Positions 18,807 through 27,272 of a DNA stretch of 49,169 nucleotides are shown here, piece by piece. This DNA is from Chromatiales bacterium. Lineage in GTDB: Bacteria; Pseudomonadota; Gammaproteobacteria; Chromatiales; Chromatiaceae. Positions within the stretch are counted from its first letter, which is position 1; every line of letters begins with the position of its first letter. The translations under genes were made by a program, and so were the position numbers. The stretch covers positions 1 to 49,169 of the forward strand of contig JANQRK010000028.1 of NCBI GenBank assembly GCA_028284585.1, written 5' to 3'. The notes beneath the pieces were generated by a model that saw only the letters and a list, made by a program, of their open reading frames with translations, searched no databases and was not told the origin of the DNA.

Positions 18807-20767
18807 TCCCAGAACTCGGCCAGATCGCCCTACTGATCGCGCTCGCGCTGTCCACTATCCAGGCCATCTTCCCGCTGGTCGGCGCACAGCGTGGCATGAC
18901 CCGCTGGATGCTGCTGGCCGTTCCCACCGCGCGACTGCAACTGCTGTTCGTGGCAATCGCATTTGCGCTGCTGACCTATAGCTTCCTGACCCATGACTTC
19001 AGCGTGCGTTATGTGGCGCAAAACTCGAACACCCAGCTCCCCACCCAGTACCTGTTCTCGGCGGTGTGGGGCGGGCATGAGGGGTCACTGCTGCTCTGGG
19101 CACTGACCCTGTCGCTATGGACAGGCGCTGTCACTGTGTTCAATCGTAGCATCCCATTGGTGATGCTATCGCGCGTCATCGCGGTGATGGGGTTGATCGC
19201 AGTTGGTTTCATGCTGTTTATGCTGCTGACGTCGAACCCCTTCGACCGGCTCGCGGTGCCGCCACCGGAGGGCAACGACCTAAACCCCTTGCTGCAGGAC
19301 TTCGGCCTGATCATCCATCCGCCGATGTTGTACATGGGCTACGTCGGCCTAGTCGTGCCCTTCGCGTTCGCGATCGCCGCGATGCTAGGCGGGCGTCTGG
19401 ATGCGTCCTGGGCACGCTGGTCGCGACCCTGGACCAATGTGGCCTGGCTGTTCCTGACCATCGGCATCACGCTGGGTAGCTGGTGGGCCTACTATGAACT
19501 CGGTTGGGGCGGCTGGTGGTTCTGGGACCCGGTAGAGAATGCCTCGTTCATGCCCTGGCTGGTCGGCACCGCACTGATGCACTCGCTGGCGGTGACCGAG
19601 AAACGCGGTGCATTTAAGGCATGGACGGTGCTGCTCGCCATCTTCGCCTTCTCGCTCAGTCTGCTGGGTACCTTCCTGGTCCGCTCCGGCGTGCTGACCT
19701 CGGTGCATGCCTTCGCCACCGATCCGGAGCGCGGAGTCTTCATCCTGATGTTCTTGGTGGCCGTGGTCGGTTCCTCGTTGGCGCTGTATGCGGTGCGCGC
19801 AAGCCGCATAAAGAGCACAGTGCGTTTCGAACTGGTATCGCGCGAGACCGGCCTGCTCCTCAACAATGTGCTGTTGGTGGTCGCCGCCGCCAGTGTGTTG
19901 CTCGGCACCCTGTACCCGCTAGCGGTCGATGCCCTGGGCCTCGGCAAGATCTCGGTCGGCCCGCCATACTTCAATAGCGTGTTCATCCCGCTGATGGCGC
20001 CGCTGGTCGTATTGGTGGGGATCGGCGCGCTGGCGCGTTGGAAGCGCGATCAACCATCTAGGCTGTCGAGAAAACTGCGCATCGCTGCGATCCTTGCCCT
20101 GATCGTGGGCATCGCCTACCCGGCACTGTTCACTCCACAATACCTCTGGCAGGCGGCGTTCGGCATGACGCTGGCCGTATGGGTGGTCGCCGCGACTGTG
20201 GTCGCGATCCGCGAGCGCCTCGGGCCACATGGGAACCTGCGCCACATACCGCGCGGCTTCTGGGGCATGGTGACCGGTCACCTCGGCGTCGCGGTGTTCG
20301 TCGTCGGGGTCACGCTGACATCGCTTTACTCGACCGAAAAAGATGTCCGCCTGGCGCCTGGCGACACCTATGAGATGGGTGGATATGCCTTCGACTTCAC
20401 CGGCGTCGAGCAGGTCAAGGGCCCGAACTACTCCGCTTACCGCGGCAACCTGGTGGCCAGCAAGGACGGCCGGCAAGTAGCCGAGATGCATCCGGAAAAA
20501 CGCATCTACCTGGTACAGACCATGCCGATGACCGAGGCAGCGATCGATGCCGGTCTGACCCGTGATCTGTTCGTCGCCCTCGGCGAGGATTTGGGAGACG
20601 GCGCCTGGAGCCTGCGCATCTACCACAAGCCCTTCGTGCGCTGGCTTTGGTTAGGCGCCCTGATGATGGCGGTGGGTGGTGGCCTGGCGGCGACCGATCG
20701 GCGCTATCGAACCCTGGTGCGACGCACCCGCCAAGTCGGGACCAGCGCCGCAGAGGCCACGGCATGA
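18803..20767 (+). CDS. ccmF: Heme lyase CcmF
   Basis: CcmF is the large polytopic component of the heme lyase that transfers heme from CcmE to apocytochrome. The GTG start at 18803 has a strong GGAGG ribosome site and overlaps the ccmE stop (GTGA). The 654-aa length is normal. The WWD motif is visible as WGGWWFWDPVENASFMPWL. About 14 membrane helices and a periplasmic beta-rich region near the C-terminus are evident. Confidence 0.96.
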   Translation: MIPELGQIALLIALALSTIQAIFPLVGAQRGMTRWMLLAVPTARLQLLFVAIAFALLTYSFLTHDFSVRYVAQNSNTQLPTQYLFSAVWGGHEGSLLLWALTLSLWTGAVTVFNRSIPLVMLSRVIAVMGLIAVGFMLFMLLTSNPFDRLAVPPPEGNDLNPLLQDFGLIIHPPMLYMGYVGLVVPFAFAIAAMLGGRLDASWARWSRPWTNVAWLFLTIGITLGSWWAYYELGWGGWWFWDPVENASFMPWLVGTALMHSLAVTEKRGAFKAWTVLLAIFAFSLSLLGTFLVRSGVLTSVHAFATDPERGVFILMFLVAVVGSSLALYAVRASRIKSTVRFELVSRETGLLLNNVLLVVAAASVLLGTLYPLAVDALGLGKISVGPPYFNSVFIPLMAPLVVLVGIGALARWKRDQPSRLSRKLRIAAILALIVGIAYPALFTPQYLWQAAFGMTLAVWVVAATVVAIRERLGPHGNLRHIPRGFWGMVTGHLGVAVFVVGVTLTSLYSTEKDVRLAPGDTYEMGGYAFDFTGVEQVKGPNYSAYRGNLVASKDGRQVAEMHPEKRIYLVQTMPMTEAAIDAGLTRDLFVALGEDLGDGAWSLRIYHKPFVRWLWLGALMMAVGGGLAATDRRYRTLVRRTRQVGTSAAEATA

Positions 20768-21312
20768 CCCGAGCCCTGCTGCCTTTGGGCGGCTTCCTGA
20801 TACTGGCCGGCCTGTTTTGGTTCGTGCTCGGCCAGATGAACAAAGGCGAGTACAACCCGCGCGATGTACCCACCCAGTTCATCGGACAGCCGGCACCCGA
20901 GTTCGCGTTGCCCGACCTGCTCGACCCCGCGCAGATGGTGCGCCCCTCGGATATGGCGGGCCAGCCCTGGCTGCTCAACGTCTGGGGTACCTGGTGCCCG
21001 GAATGCTGGAAGGAGCACGAGTTCCTAGTCTATCTCGCCGAGCGTGCGGGCGTGCCGATCGTTGGTATCAATTGGCGCGACGAGGCCGCTGATGCCAAGG
21101 CGATGCTGACCCGCCTGGGCAATCCATTTACCAAGATCGCCTTCGATCCGGAGAGCGATGCGGTGATCGACTGGGGGGTATACGGAGCACCCGAGACCTT
21201 CCTGATCGATGCCGAGGGCGTGGTGCGCGAGAGGCACACCGGTGCACTGTCGCCGCAGATCTGGCAGACCAAGTTCCAAGCCTATTTCGAGGCGACGGAG
21301 AACCCGTCGTGA
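20764..21312 (+). CDS. ccmG: Thiol:disulfide interchange protein CcmG (DsbE)
   Basis: CcmG is a membrane-anchored thioredoxin-like protein that keeps apocytochrome cysteines reduced. The ATG at 20764 overlaps the ccmF stop and gives 182 aa with an N-terminal anchor. The redox motif is WCPEC (Cys78, Cys81) in the context NVWGTWCPECWKEH. The family's GVYGAPETFLID, with the cis-proline, is present. The 39 in-frame codons upstream lie within ccmF and are not CcmG-like. Confidence 0.95.
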   Translation: MTRALLPLGGFLILAGLFWFVLGQMNKGEYNPRDVPTQFIGQPAPEFALPDLLDPAQMVRPSDMAGQPWLLNVWGTWCPECWKEHEFLVYLAERAGVPIVGINWRDEAADAKAMLTRLGNPFTKIAFDPESDAVIDWGVYGAPETFLIDAEGVVRERHTGALSPQIWQTKFQAYFEATENPS

Positions 21313-21779
21313 ACCGGACAATGGTATGGCTTCTCGCGCTGTTGCTCGCCAGTGGCGCCGCCGCACGGGTCGAGGTCTATGAGTTCGACAACCCGGAGCA
21401 GGAGACGCGCTATAACAAGCTGATCGGCGAGCTGCGCTGCCTGGTGTGTCAAAATCAAAACCTGGCCGACTCGAATGCCGAACTGGCCGTCGACCTGCGC
21501 CGTAAGACCTACAGCATGGTCAAGGCCGACAAAAGTGAGCGCGAGATCGCCGACTTCATGGTCGCGCGCTACGGCGAGTTCGTGCTCTACCGACCGCCGC
21601 TCAACGCCAACACACTGCTGCTGTGGGCCGGCCCTTTCGTTATCCTAGTGCTCGGAGTCGGTCTGCTGATCCGCACCATCCGGCGTCGACGCGATGCACA
21701 ACCAGCCGAGATCGACCAGGCCAAGCTCGAGACAGCCGCCGCCCTGCTTGATACCGACCAAGATAGAAAACCCTCATGA
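21309..21779 (+). CDS. ccmH: Cytochrome c-type biogenesis protein CcmH
   Basis: CcmH is the periplasmic thiol component of the heme lyase. The 156-aa protein has a cleavable signal peptide (residues 1-19), the LRCLVCQNQ redox motif (Cys44, Cys47), and a membrane segment near residue 105 followed by a basic cytoplasmic tail. It overlaps ccmG and ccmI by four bases each. In this lineage the TPR part is a separate gene, ccmI, as in Pseudomonas rather than the fused E. coli form. Confidence 0.95.
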   Translation: MNRTMVWLLALLLASGAAARVEVYEFDNPEQETRYNKLIGELRCLVCQNQNLADSNAELAVDLRRKTYSMVKADKSEREIADFMVARYGEFVLYRPPLNANTLLLWAGPFVILVLGVGLLIRTIRRRRDAQPAEIDQAKLETAAALLDTDQDRKPS

Positions 21780-23092
21780 CCCTGTTCTGGATTATCACCG
21801 CCGGGATGATCCTGGCGGCCCTGGCGCTGCTCGCACCTACCCTGCTGCGCAAGCTACCGACCCGCTCTGACACTACAGAGCAACTCAATGTCGCGATCGC
21901 GCGTGAGCGCCTGGCGGAACTGGTCAAGCAACGCGAGGCCGGTGATCTATCGGACGAGGAATTCACCCAGGCGCGCCACGACCTAGAGCTGGCGCTCGCC
22001 GAGGACCTGGGCGAGAACACCCCCGGCGAATCGCCACCCGCCGCTGGCGGTGGCCGTTGGGCCCTGCCGGTTGCCACGCTCCTGATCGTGCTGACCACGG
22101 TACCGGTTTACCTGCACATCGGTGCGCCGGAGTTGATCGATCCCCAGGCAAGCATCGCACAGGCCGATAGTGCACATGCACAGATCGCTAGCGCACACAA
22201 CGAAAGCGGCGAAGCACCGCCGATCGGCGAGCTGGTCAAGCAACTGCGTGCACGCATGGAGGCCGACCCCACGAATGCAGAAGGCTGGTTTCTGCTCGGT
22301 CGAACCTATATGAGCCTGCGCCAGTTCACCGACGCAGTGTCCGCCTTCGAACGCGTGGTCGAACTGGTACCAGAAGAACTGACACCTTTGTTGGCACTGG
22401 CCGACGCTATGGCGATGCGCGACGAAGGCCAGATCAGCACACGCGCTGTCGAGCTGCTCGAGCGTGCACGCTCGATCGATCCCAACAGCATCTCCGCCCT
22501 GTGGCTACTTGGCATGGCCGCGGCAGACCGCGGCGATATGGCCCAGGCACTCGAACACTGGGAGCGCGCCTACCCGTTGTTGGGCGAACGGCCAGAAATG
22601 CAAAAAGAGCTCGCCGGCCTGATCCGCCGCGCCGGCGGCGAGCCGCCCCAGACAGCCGCGGATTTGCCGTCCATCATACGGTCCGCAGCAGTCGCAGCAC
22701 GCAGCACACCGCCGACCACTGATGCCGCGCCCGCAGCAGAAGGCCCAGCGATCGTGGTCGAGGTCGCACTGACACCGGCTCTGATGGAACGAGTCGCAGA
22801 GACCGATACAGTGTTCGTATTGGCGCGCGCCGAGAGCGGCCCGCCAATGCCCTTGGCGGTCGCCCGGCATCAGGCCGGCGAACTGCCACTTCGCATCACC
22901 CTCACCGATGCGATGGCGATGATGCCGGCGCTTAAGCTGTCGTCCTTCGAACGGGTCAAGGTCAGCGCCAAAGTCTCGAAGAGCGGCCAGCCGCGCACTC
23001 AACCCGGCGACATGGTAGCCGGCGACCGGCTGGTCGAGACGGGTAATCCGCCAGACAGCGTGCAGTTGGTGATCGATCGCGTCGTCGAGTAA
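21776..23092 (+). CDS. ccmI: Cytochrome c biogenesis TPR protein CcmI
   Basis: CcmI delivers apocytochrome c to the heme lyase. The 438-aa protein has two N-terminal membrane helices with a cytoplasmic loop holding a coiled-coil-like RERLAELVKQREAGDLSDEE. Periplasmic TPR repeats follow (about residues 155-290, including AEGWFLLGRTYMSLRQFTDA). The C-terminal beta domain ends DRLVETGNPPDSVQLVIDRV. It is the last gene of the ccm operon. A diverged copy of its last 27 or so codons occurs near 26550, just before the tRNA. Confidence 0.93.
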   Translation: MTLFWIITAGMILAALALLAPTLLRKLPTRSDTTEQLNVAIARERLAELVKQREAGDLSDEEFTQARHDLELALAEDLGENTPGESPPAAGGGRWALPVATLLIVLTTVPVYLHIGAPELIDPQASIAQADSAHAQIASAHNESGEAPPIGELVKQLRARMEADPTNAEGWFLLGRTYMSLRQFTDAVSAFERVVELVPEELTPLLALADAMAMRDEGQISTRAVELLERARSIDPNSISALWLLGMAAADRGDMAQALEHWERAYPLLGERPEMQKELAGLIRRAGGEPPQTAADLPSIIRSAAVAARSTPPTTDAAPAAEGPAIVVEVALTPALMERVAETDTVFVLARAESGPPMPLAVARHQAGELPLRITLTDAMAMMPALKLSSFERVKVSAKVSKSGQPRTQPGDMVAGDRLVETGNPPDSVQLVIDRVVE

Positions 23093-23394
23093 GGTCGAGC
23101 GGCAGTGCTCAAGCGCTTGCCAACCACAAAGCGCATCTGAACCGCACAAGCTACCGCGACAACGGGGTCGACAAACATCGCGTTGAAGGTCCCGGGCGCT
23201 GCTGCATTCGTAACCGGTATGTGCCACCGGTTCGCTGCCTATCGGCGGGTCTGTCCTGGGCGGCACCGGTGACACCGACATGCATCATTCTCTGGGCAAT
23301 GTACTGGTCGATCTGCGTCGCGGACAGAAGTAGAACCCCAATGTCGGCGCCGGCTTCGGCGCTGCCAACAGATTGCTCGGCCGTCTTTGTCGCC
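23093..23394. other. Convergent gap after ccmI
   Basis: These 302 bases hold no supported gene. A short inverted repeat (AACCGG and CCGGTT near 23212-23232) could form a hairpin between the convergent ccmI and epimerase genes, but it has no T-tract. I see nothing else in it. Confidence 0.35.
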
Positions 23395-24321
23395 TCAGAA
23401 CGTAAACATCTCTTGGAAATCGAGCAGGTCTTCTTTAAACGTCTTCTCCCCTTCCTGCATGATGGCCATCAGGCGCTCGTCCTGCTCCACATGAACGTCG
23501 TGCATCGGCAGATGCTGGTCCACGAAGATCATGTCGAGCTGCGGGTATAGCTCCTTTAGCGTATCGGCGACCGCATTGATGGAAAGGTTCTTGTCGACTA
23601 GATTGTAGATGCCGGGCGGCAACTCCGTGTCGATCAAACGGTAAAGGCATTCCACGGCGCGTTTGATGCTGATAAACGCGCGCACTTGATTACCCTTGCC
23701 CTGGATCTGAACCTGATTCTGGAAATGGGCGTCGAACAGCATACGATTGACCACCGCGTCGACCCGCAGGTTCTTCGAATAACCGTAGACGCTAGCGCAA
23801 CGGATGATGTGAACCGGCATCTTCTGCATCAACCGCTCCATATGGGTCTCGCCGCGCAGCTTGGAGATCCCGTAATAGCTCTGCGGATTCAGCGGTGCAT
23901 CGGTCGATGTAATGGATTGGCCCGAACCATAGCCGTAAACAGACATGCTGCTGACGTAGACGACGTTCTTCGGTCCGACGTCCTCGATTGCGTAAACGAC
24001 CTCTGCCGTGCCCCAGTGATTTGTCTGCTCGAAGTTATGAGCGTTCTGATCGGCATACGGCCGGCCGACGATGGCCGCCAGATGATAGACCATATCGACA
24101 TCTTCGACGAGTTTGCGCAGCTTGCGGCTGTCGAGAATATCACCGCGTACGAATTTAACCTCCGCCACCTTCGGCACTTTGCGCACGCCGGTGAACAGAT
24201 TGTAATTACTGCGCGCCAGGTTGTCGTAGATGATGATCTGTTCCACATTGTCGGCAGCGGCGAGCCGGTAAACCAGTTCATCGCCGATATAACCAGCGCC
24301 GCCCGTAATCAATACTTTCAT
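23395..24321 (-). CDS. NAD-dependent epimerase/dehydratase (SDR family)
   Basis: This is an extended short-chain dehydrogenase/reductase of 308 aa, the family of sugar-nucleotide epimerases and dehydratases. The Rossmann motif is GGAGYIG (7-13). The catalytic triad region has VYVSSMSVYG (Ser near 125) and YYGISK (Tyr150, Lys154). The substrate cannot be named. It starts one base after the APS-reductase-like gene ends, so the two are almost certainly co-transcribed, suggesting a joint role, perhaps in a modified or sulfur-containing sugar. No glycosyltransferase is nearby. Confidence 0.85.
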   Translation of the reverse strand: MKVLITGGAGYIGDELVYRLAAADNVEQIIIYDNLARSNYNLFTGVRKVPKVAEVKFVRGDILDSRKLRKLVEDVDMVYHLAAIVGRPYADQNAHNFEQTNHWGTAEVVYAIEDVGPKNVVYVSSMSVYGYGSGQSITSTDAPLNPQSYYGISKLRGETHMERLMQKMPVHIIRCASVYGYSKNLRVDAVVNRMLFDAHFQNQVQIQGKGNQVRAFISIKRAVECLYRLIDTELPPGIYNLVDKNLSINAVADTLKELYPQLDMIFVDQHLPMHDVHVEQDERLMAIMQEGEKTFKEDLLDFQEMFTF

Positions 24322-24322
24322 A

Positions 24323-24985
24323 TTATTTGTCGACCAACTCCGTGTGCAGCCCGCACTCGGTCTTGTTCATGCCGAACCAGCGGGCATTGCGTTCATTGCC
24401 TTCATCGAGAAACTTCGAAGTGCACGGCTCACAGCCGATACTGAGATAGCCTTGCGCCTCCAGCGGGTGCGGCGGCAAATCGTACTCGACCTGGTATTGG
24501 TAGATCATCTTCGAGGTCCACTCCAGCACCGGGTGGTAACGCAACGTGTTGTGCGGTGCCGGCTGCTCTTCTTTCATGGCCCGCCGGTTGGCACTCTGCG
24601 CCGCCCGGATCCCGTTAATCCAGACATCGTATTGCATCAGTATGGGCTCCAGCGGCTGCACTTTGTTGAGATAGCAGCAGTGGTCGGGATCAGAGGCAAA
24701 GAAGAAACGGCCGTCGTGGTCGGTTTGATGAACCTTCGGCACCACCGAGCGTAAACCGATGACTCGCAGTCCCAGCTGCTCGCCTATCTGCTCGGCGAAT
24801 GCAATGGTCTCTGGGAACTGGTAGCCCGTATTCGTGAAATAGATCGGGATACGCTTATCGATACGGCTGATAATGTGCAACAACGGTATGCTGTGCGACT
24901 GAAACGAAGACGTCGCAAACAGCTTCTTGCCTGCCGCCTTATATGCGTCGAGTTTTTCCTGGATGGGGGTGATGTCCGGGGCCAT
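24323..24985 (-). CDS. APS/PAPS reductase-family protein with iron-sulfur cysteines
   Basis: This is a 220-aa member of the CysH family, which reduces adenylyl sulfate to sulfite. The ATG at 24985 is chosen because MAPDITPIQEKLDAYKAAGK leads straight into the domain and an AGGCG site lies upstream. The longer ORF to 25165 adds unrelated residues. Visible: TSSFQSHSIPLLHI (nucleotide loop, changed from the common SFGAEDMVLLH type), CC at 103-104 and CEPC at 185-188 (the four [4Fe-4S] ligands of APS-type enzymes), GIRAAQSANR, and the catalytic ECGLH (Cys211). The cluster ligands favour APS over PAPS. Its operon partner is an SDR rather than sulfate-assimilation genes, so a specialised substrate is possible. 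Confidence 0.82.
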   Translation of the reverse strand: MAPDITPIQEKLDAYKAAGKKLFATSSFQSHSIPLLHIISRIDKRIPIYFTNTGYQFPETIAFAEQIGEQLGLRVIGLRSVVPKVHQTDHDGRFFFASDPDHCCYLNKVQPLEPILMQYDVWINGIRAAQSANRRAMKEEQPAPHNTLRYHPVLEWTSKMIYQYQVEYDLPPHPLEAQGYLSIGCEPCTSKFLDEGNERNARWFGMNKTECGLHTELVDK

Positions 24986-25199
24986 GGCATCGCCTGTGCA
25001 GTCGGCAGGCCATTTTATCTGTTGGGCCCGAATAAGGATATGCCCGTGCGTTACTGCGAGCAATGGTACAGCGAATGCGTGGCCACCCATTCGTGGGGAC
25101 CTCAACTCGGCATCGTAGCGAGATGCTGGCCGAACGCCAGGCCTCGAAATGTCCGGCAATCCCATCGGAGTCAGAATTCGCTAGTTTGGACGTGGTTTT

Positions 25200-25716
25200 C
25201 TACCACAAGGGTGGCGCAATCTCCGACAGCAAGACGCCGGCCGCGTGCACGCCGATGATCTTGGCACCGATCTCGCGGTGGCCGCACCTGACTGACCATT
25301 CGTCGTCGAGCTTGCCGGACCTCTGCAGAATGCTATCCGGAACACCGATTCCCCGGATGCCACCTTTGTCGTGACGCAGCCGAAGTCCTCGAGATACCGT
25401 AACCGGATGCCGCGCCTGTGCATTGTCGTCGACCACGAGTTCGCGTATGGCGTCGAGATCGGTACGCAGCACGAGCTGGGAAAGGCCGATGATGGCGTTC
25501 ATCGGTGTACGAATCTCGTGGCCCATGTTGGCCAGGAACCCGCTCTTGAACCGGTTGGCGTCCTTGGCCTGCTGGCGCGCCTTGACGAGGTCGTCCTCGA
25601 TCTCCTTGCGCGTCGTGATGTCGATTCAGGCGAACGCCAGGCCGGCGTCGGGCCGCTGATGACATCGTAGTAGCGCGCGTGCGCCACGACCTCATAAGTG
25701 ACGAACTCGACCCAGG
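25200..25716 (-). pseudogene. Decayed PAS/HisKA sensor kinase remnant
   Basis: On the minus strand a PAS end (VAHARYYDVISGP, about 25690-25650) loses frame. In a second frame [24 protein letters not shown] continues into a kinase dimerisation box, [20 protein letters not shown] (H box near 25525). Soon after comes [11 protein letters not shown], which resembles the start of a receiver domain, so the ATPase domain seems deleted. The last stretch to 25200 matches nothing I recognise. A frameshift, a TGA and an internal deletion make it non-functional. Confidence 0.75.
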
Positions 25717-25722
25717 GTTGAG

Positions 25723-26229
25723 TCAGCTATCGAGTTCTCTTAAGAAAAACATCAATGCGTGGATTCGTGCACGCACACGGTTGAATTTTTCAGGGTGTTC
25801 GTTCATCGCGTCGAGCCGTCGCTTGGCCCATGCGAAAGCGGCATTTTCACCCCGTATATGGATCTGCTCGCGGCACGTGGCGAGTTCCTGCACGAGGACT
25901 TCCAACACGGTCGCATCGCGTCGTGCATGCGCGTCGATCTGCCCGATGTAGCCATGGGAATCGACGAAGCGACTCGTCACATGGTTCGCGAGCGCCAGCT
26001 CTGCTTCGTCGCGCGTCGCGTAGGGGCCGAGTTCGCAGCCTTCTCTTACGGACACATACCATTCATGTCCCACAGTGGAGTAGCGGCCGCAGCGGAAAAA
26101 CTGCCGTGGTGATTCCGAACCCCGATTCAGCGTGGCCATCGCACCCTGGACATCGATGCCACGGCGTGACGCAGATACACTGCCATCGATTTGACCCGAC
26201 CTTTTTCCCCTCTGCTGAGTCCGTTGCAC
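25723..26229 (-). CDS. Small conserved protein, DUF6316-like
   Basis: The 168-aa product starts at a GTG at 26229 with a near-perfect AAGGAGG ribosome site 7 bases away. Residues 40-80 (RQFFRCGRYSTVGHEWYVSV, then REGCELGPYATRDEAELAL) resemble a short uncharacterised module found in Pseudomonadales and relatives, which I recall as DUF6316. The C-terminal half is helical and charged. An internal ATG 30 codons in is an alternative start. No membrane segment or signal peptide is seen. Function is unknown. It stands alone between a decayed kinase and a ccmI remnant. Confidence 0.6.
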   Translation of the reverse strand: MQRTQQRGKRSGQIDGSVSASRRGIDVQGAMATLNRGSESPRQFFRCGRYSTVGHEWYVSVREGCELGPYATRDEAELALANHVTSRFVDSHGYIGQIDAHARRDATVLEVLVQELATCREQIHIRGENAAFAWAKRRLDAMNEHPEKFNRVRARIHALMFFLRELDS

Positions 26230-26549
26230 GGCGAATCCTCCTTGTCACGCCCAATGCTATATAGCGATCTTACAAAGAACAATGCTCCCAAATTTGAAGG
26301 TCGCCTAGTTAAACGGCGGATGGGGCGCACAAGGGTACGGACGCAGATGATGTGAAGCTGCAGTCGCGGGACCAGCAAACGCCGGCCCCCGGATTAGGGG
26401 CGAGGTCTTGCCGCCGACGGGTCAAGTTACCGGCCGGATGGCCGCAGATTCCATTGAGAAATAGAATTGGCATCAACCCTGCGTATGAAGTCGTGCGGCC
26501 AATCGGCGCCCACGCTGTTTCATGGCCATTCGAACCGCAAACCGAAAGG

Positions 26550-26690
26550 GTGGATTGGCGATGACCGGCTGGTCGCGTCGGGTAGTCCACCTGGCAGCGT
26601 GCAGTTGGCGATCGGTCGCGTTATCGCGTGAGTTGGAACGACCATGTTCCCGCTCTTTACCAGCCACAAGGCACGCCAGTACTGCGCGAA
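26550..26690 (+). pseudogene. Remnant of ccmI 3' end plus flanking sequence
   Basis: Frame 26560-26631 reads DDRLVASGSPPGSVQLAIGR followed by VIA-stop, against DRLVETGNPPDSVQLVIDRV at the end of the intact ccmI. The DNA match continues past the stop (ACCAGCCACAAGGCACGCC against GCCAACCACAAAGCGCATC). The rest of ccmI is missing. The whole stretch 26230-26789 has no intact gene; this remnant is the only recognisable content before the tRNA. Confidence 0.8.
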
Positions 26691-26789
26691 ATAGCCCAGA
26701 TGAATGAGCACCCATGGCTCAGTGTTGTGGGTCCAGCGGGCAGTAGCCGTTGAGATGCTTGGCACGAAGGGCGACAATACAAGCGGTCA

Positions 26790-26866
26790 GCGCCCGTAGC
26801 TCAGCTGGATAGAGTACCGCCCTCCGAAGGCGGGGGTCACAGGTTCGAATCCTGTCGGGCGCGCCA
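26790..26866 (+). tRNA. tRNA-Arg (anticodon CCG)
   Basis: The 77-nt cloverleaf has an acceptor GCGCCCG/CGGGCGC, D-arm GCTC...GAGT (one G-T pair), anticodon stem CCGCC/GGCGG with loop CTCCGAA (anticodon CCG), T-arm ACAGG-TTCGAAT-CCTGT, and an encoded 3' CCA. It reads CGG arginine codons. Its 3' half from 26818 is the attachment site of the mobile element and is repeated at 36113. Confidence 0.97.
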
Positions 26867-26867
26867 A
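26818..26867 (+). repeat. attL: 50-bp direct repeat (tRNA-Arg 3' half)
   Basis: The 50 bases from CGCCCTCCGAAGG to GGCGCGCCAA recur exactly at 36113-36162. This copy completes the functional tRNA, so the element carries a replacement 3' end, as is usual for tRNA-targeting tyrosine integrases. Confidence 0.95.
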
Positions 26868-26912
26868 TAAAATCAATCGCTTAGCGTTTTTCGCAGGACC
26901 ACTGCCAAGGCT

Positions 26913-26932
26913 CGGGTTAACAGTCGGGTTAA
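26913..26932 (+). repeat. Integrase arm-type sites, left end
   Basis: CGGGTTAA occurs at 26913-26920 and 26925-26932, starts 12 bases apart, same orientation. An identical pair with identical spacing lies near the right end (35974 and 35986). Such paired sites flanking the core fit the arm DNA-binding domain of the integrase. Confidence 0.65.
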
Positions 26933-26957
26933 ATTCCGGGACTCGGACACCAGGCAC

Positions 26958-26982
26958 AAAAAACCCCGGCACGCGGCCGGGG
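26958..26982 (-). terminator. Intrinsic terminator at the left end of the element
   Basis: Read on the minus strand, CCCCGGC-CGCGT-GCCGGGG is followed by TTTTTT: a perfect 7-bp GC stem and U-tract. It ends leftward transcription of the element before it reaches the tRNA. Confidence 0.9.
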
Positions 26983-26989
26983 CTGTTGC

Positions 26990-27002
26990 GTTACGCGGTA
27001 AC
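26990..27002. promoter_or_regulatory. Palindrome GTTAC-GCG-GTAAC (copy 1 of 3)
   Basis: A 5-bp dyad around a 3-base centre lies directly after the stop of the 79-aa gene. Related dyads occur at 27256 and 29009. It is likely a binding site for an element-encoded repressor. Confidence 0.5.
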
Positions 27003-27006
27003 AGCC

Positions 27007-27246
27007 TCAGCCGTAATATTCTCGCCGCGCCTTTGGCTTCATTTCGTCGAGTAGATCGCCCTCGGCCTGCTGTAGCAACTGCTCGAGCATGGCGCGTTTG
27101 GTCACGCCGTGATGCGCTGCCAGCCGTCCGAGTTGTGCGCCGGTCTGGACGCTCACAATCATGCTCAGCTTGTGCCCTTGGCCGTCCACGTCGGCTAGAT
27201 GACGCTGGCGGTAGGCGCGTTGCCGTTCTGCATTGCTCATTGCCAT
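27007..27246 (-). CDS. Small DNA-binding-like protein (RepB-like regulator?)
   Basis: The 79-aa protein begins MAMSNAERQRAYRQRHLADV, a start shared by many small phage and plasmid regulatory proteins, some named RepB. The middle (LGRLAAHHGVTKRAMLEQLL) looks like a short helix-turn-helix or ribbon-helix-helix segment. A GGAGC site precedes the ATG. Palindromes sit just upstream (27256-27272) and just downstream (26990-27002) of the gene, which suggests autoregulation. It is the last gene of the element before the terminator at 26958. The regulatory function is inferred from its size, context and these sites, not from a firm family match. Confidence 0.6.
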   Translation of the reverse strand: MAMSNAERQRAYRQRHLADVDGQGHKLSMIVSVQTGAQLGRLAAHHGVTKRAMLEQLLQQAEGDLLDEMKPKARREYYG

Positions 27247-27255
27247 TGTGATGCT

Positions 27256-27272
27256 CCGTTACGCCGTAACGG
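27256..27272. promoter_or_regulatory. Palindrome CCGTTAC-GCC-GTAACGG (copy 2 of 3)
   Basis: A perfect 7-bp dyad with a 3-base centre lies 10 bases upstream of the start of the 79-aa gene, overlapping where its promoter or leader should be. It is the longest of the three copies. Confidence 0.6.
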
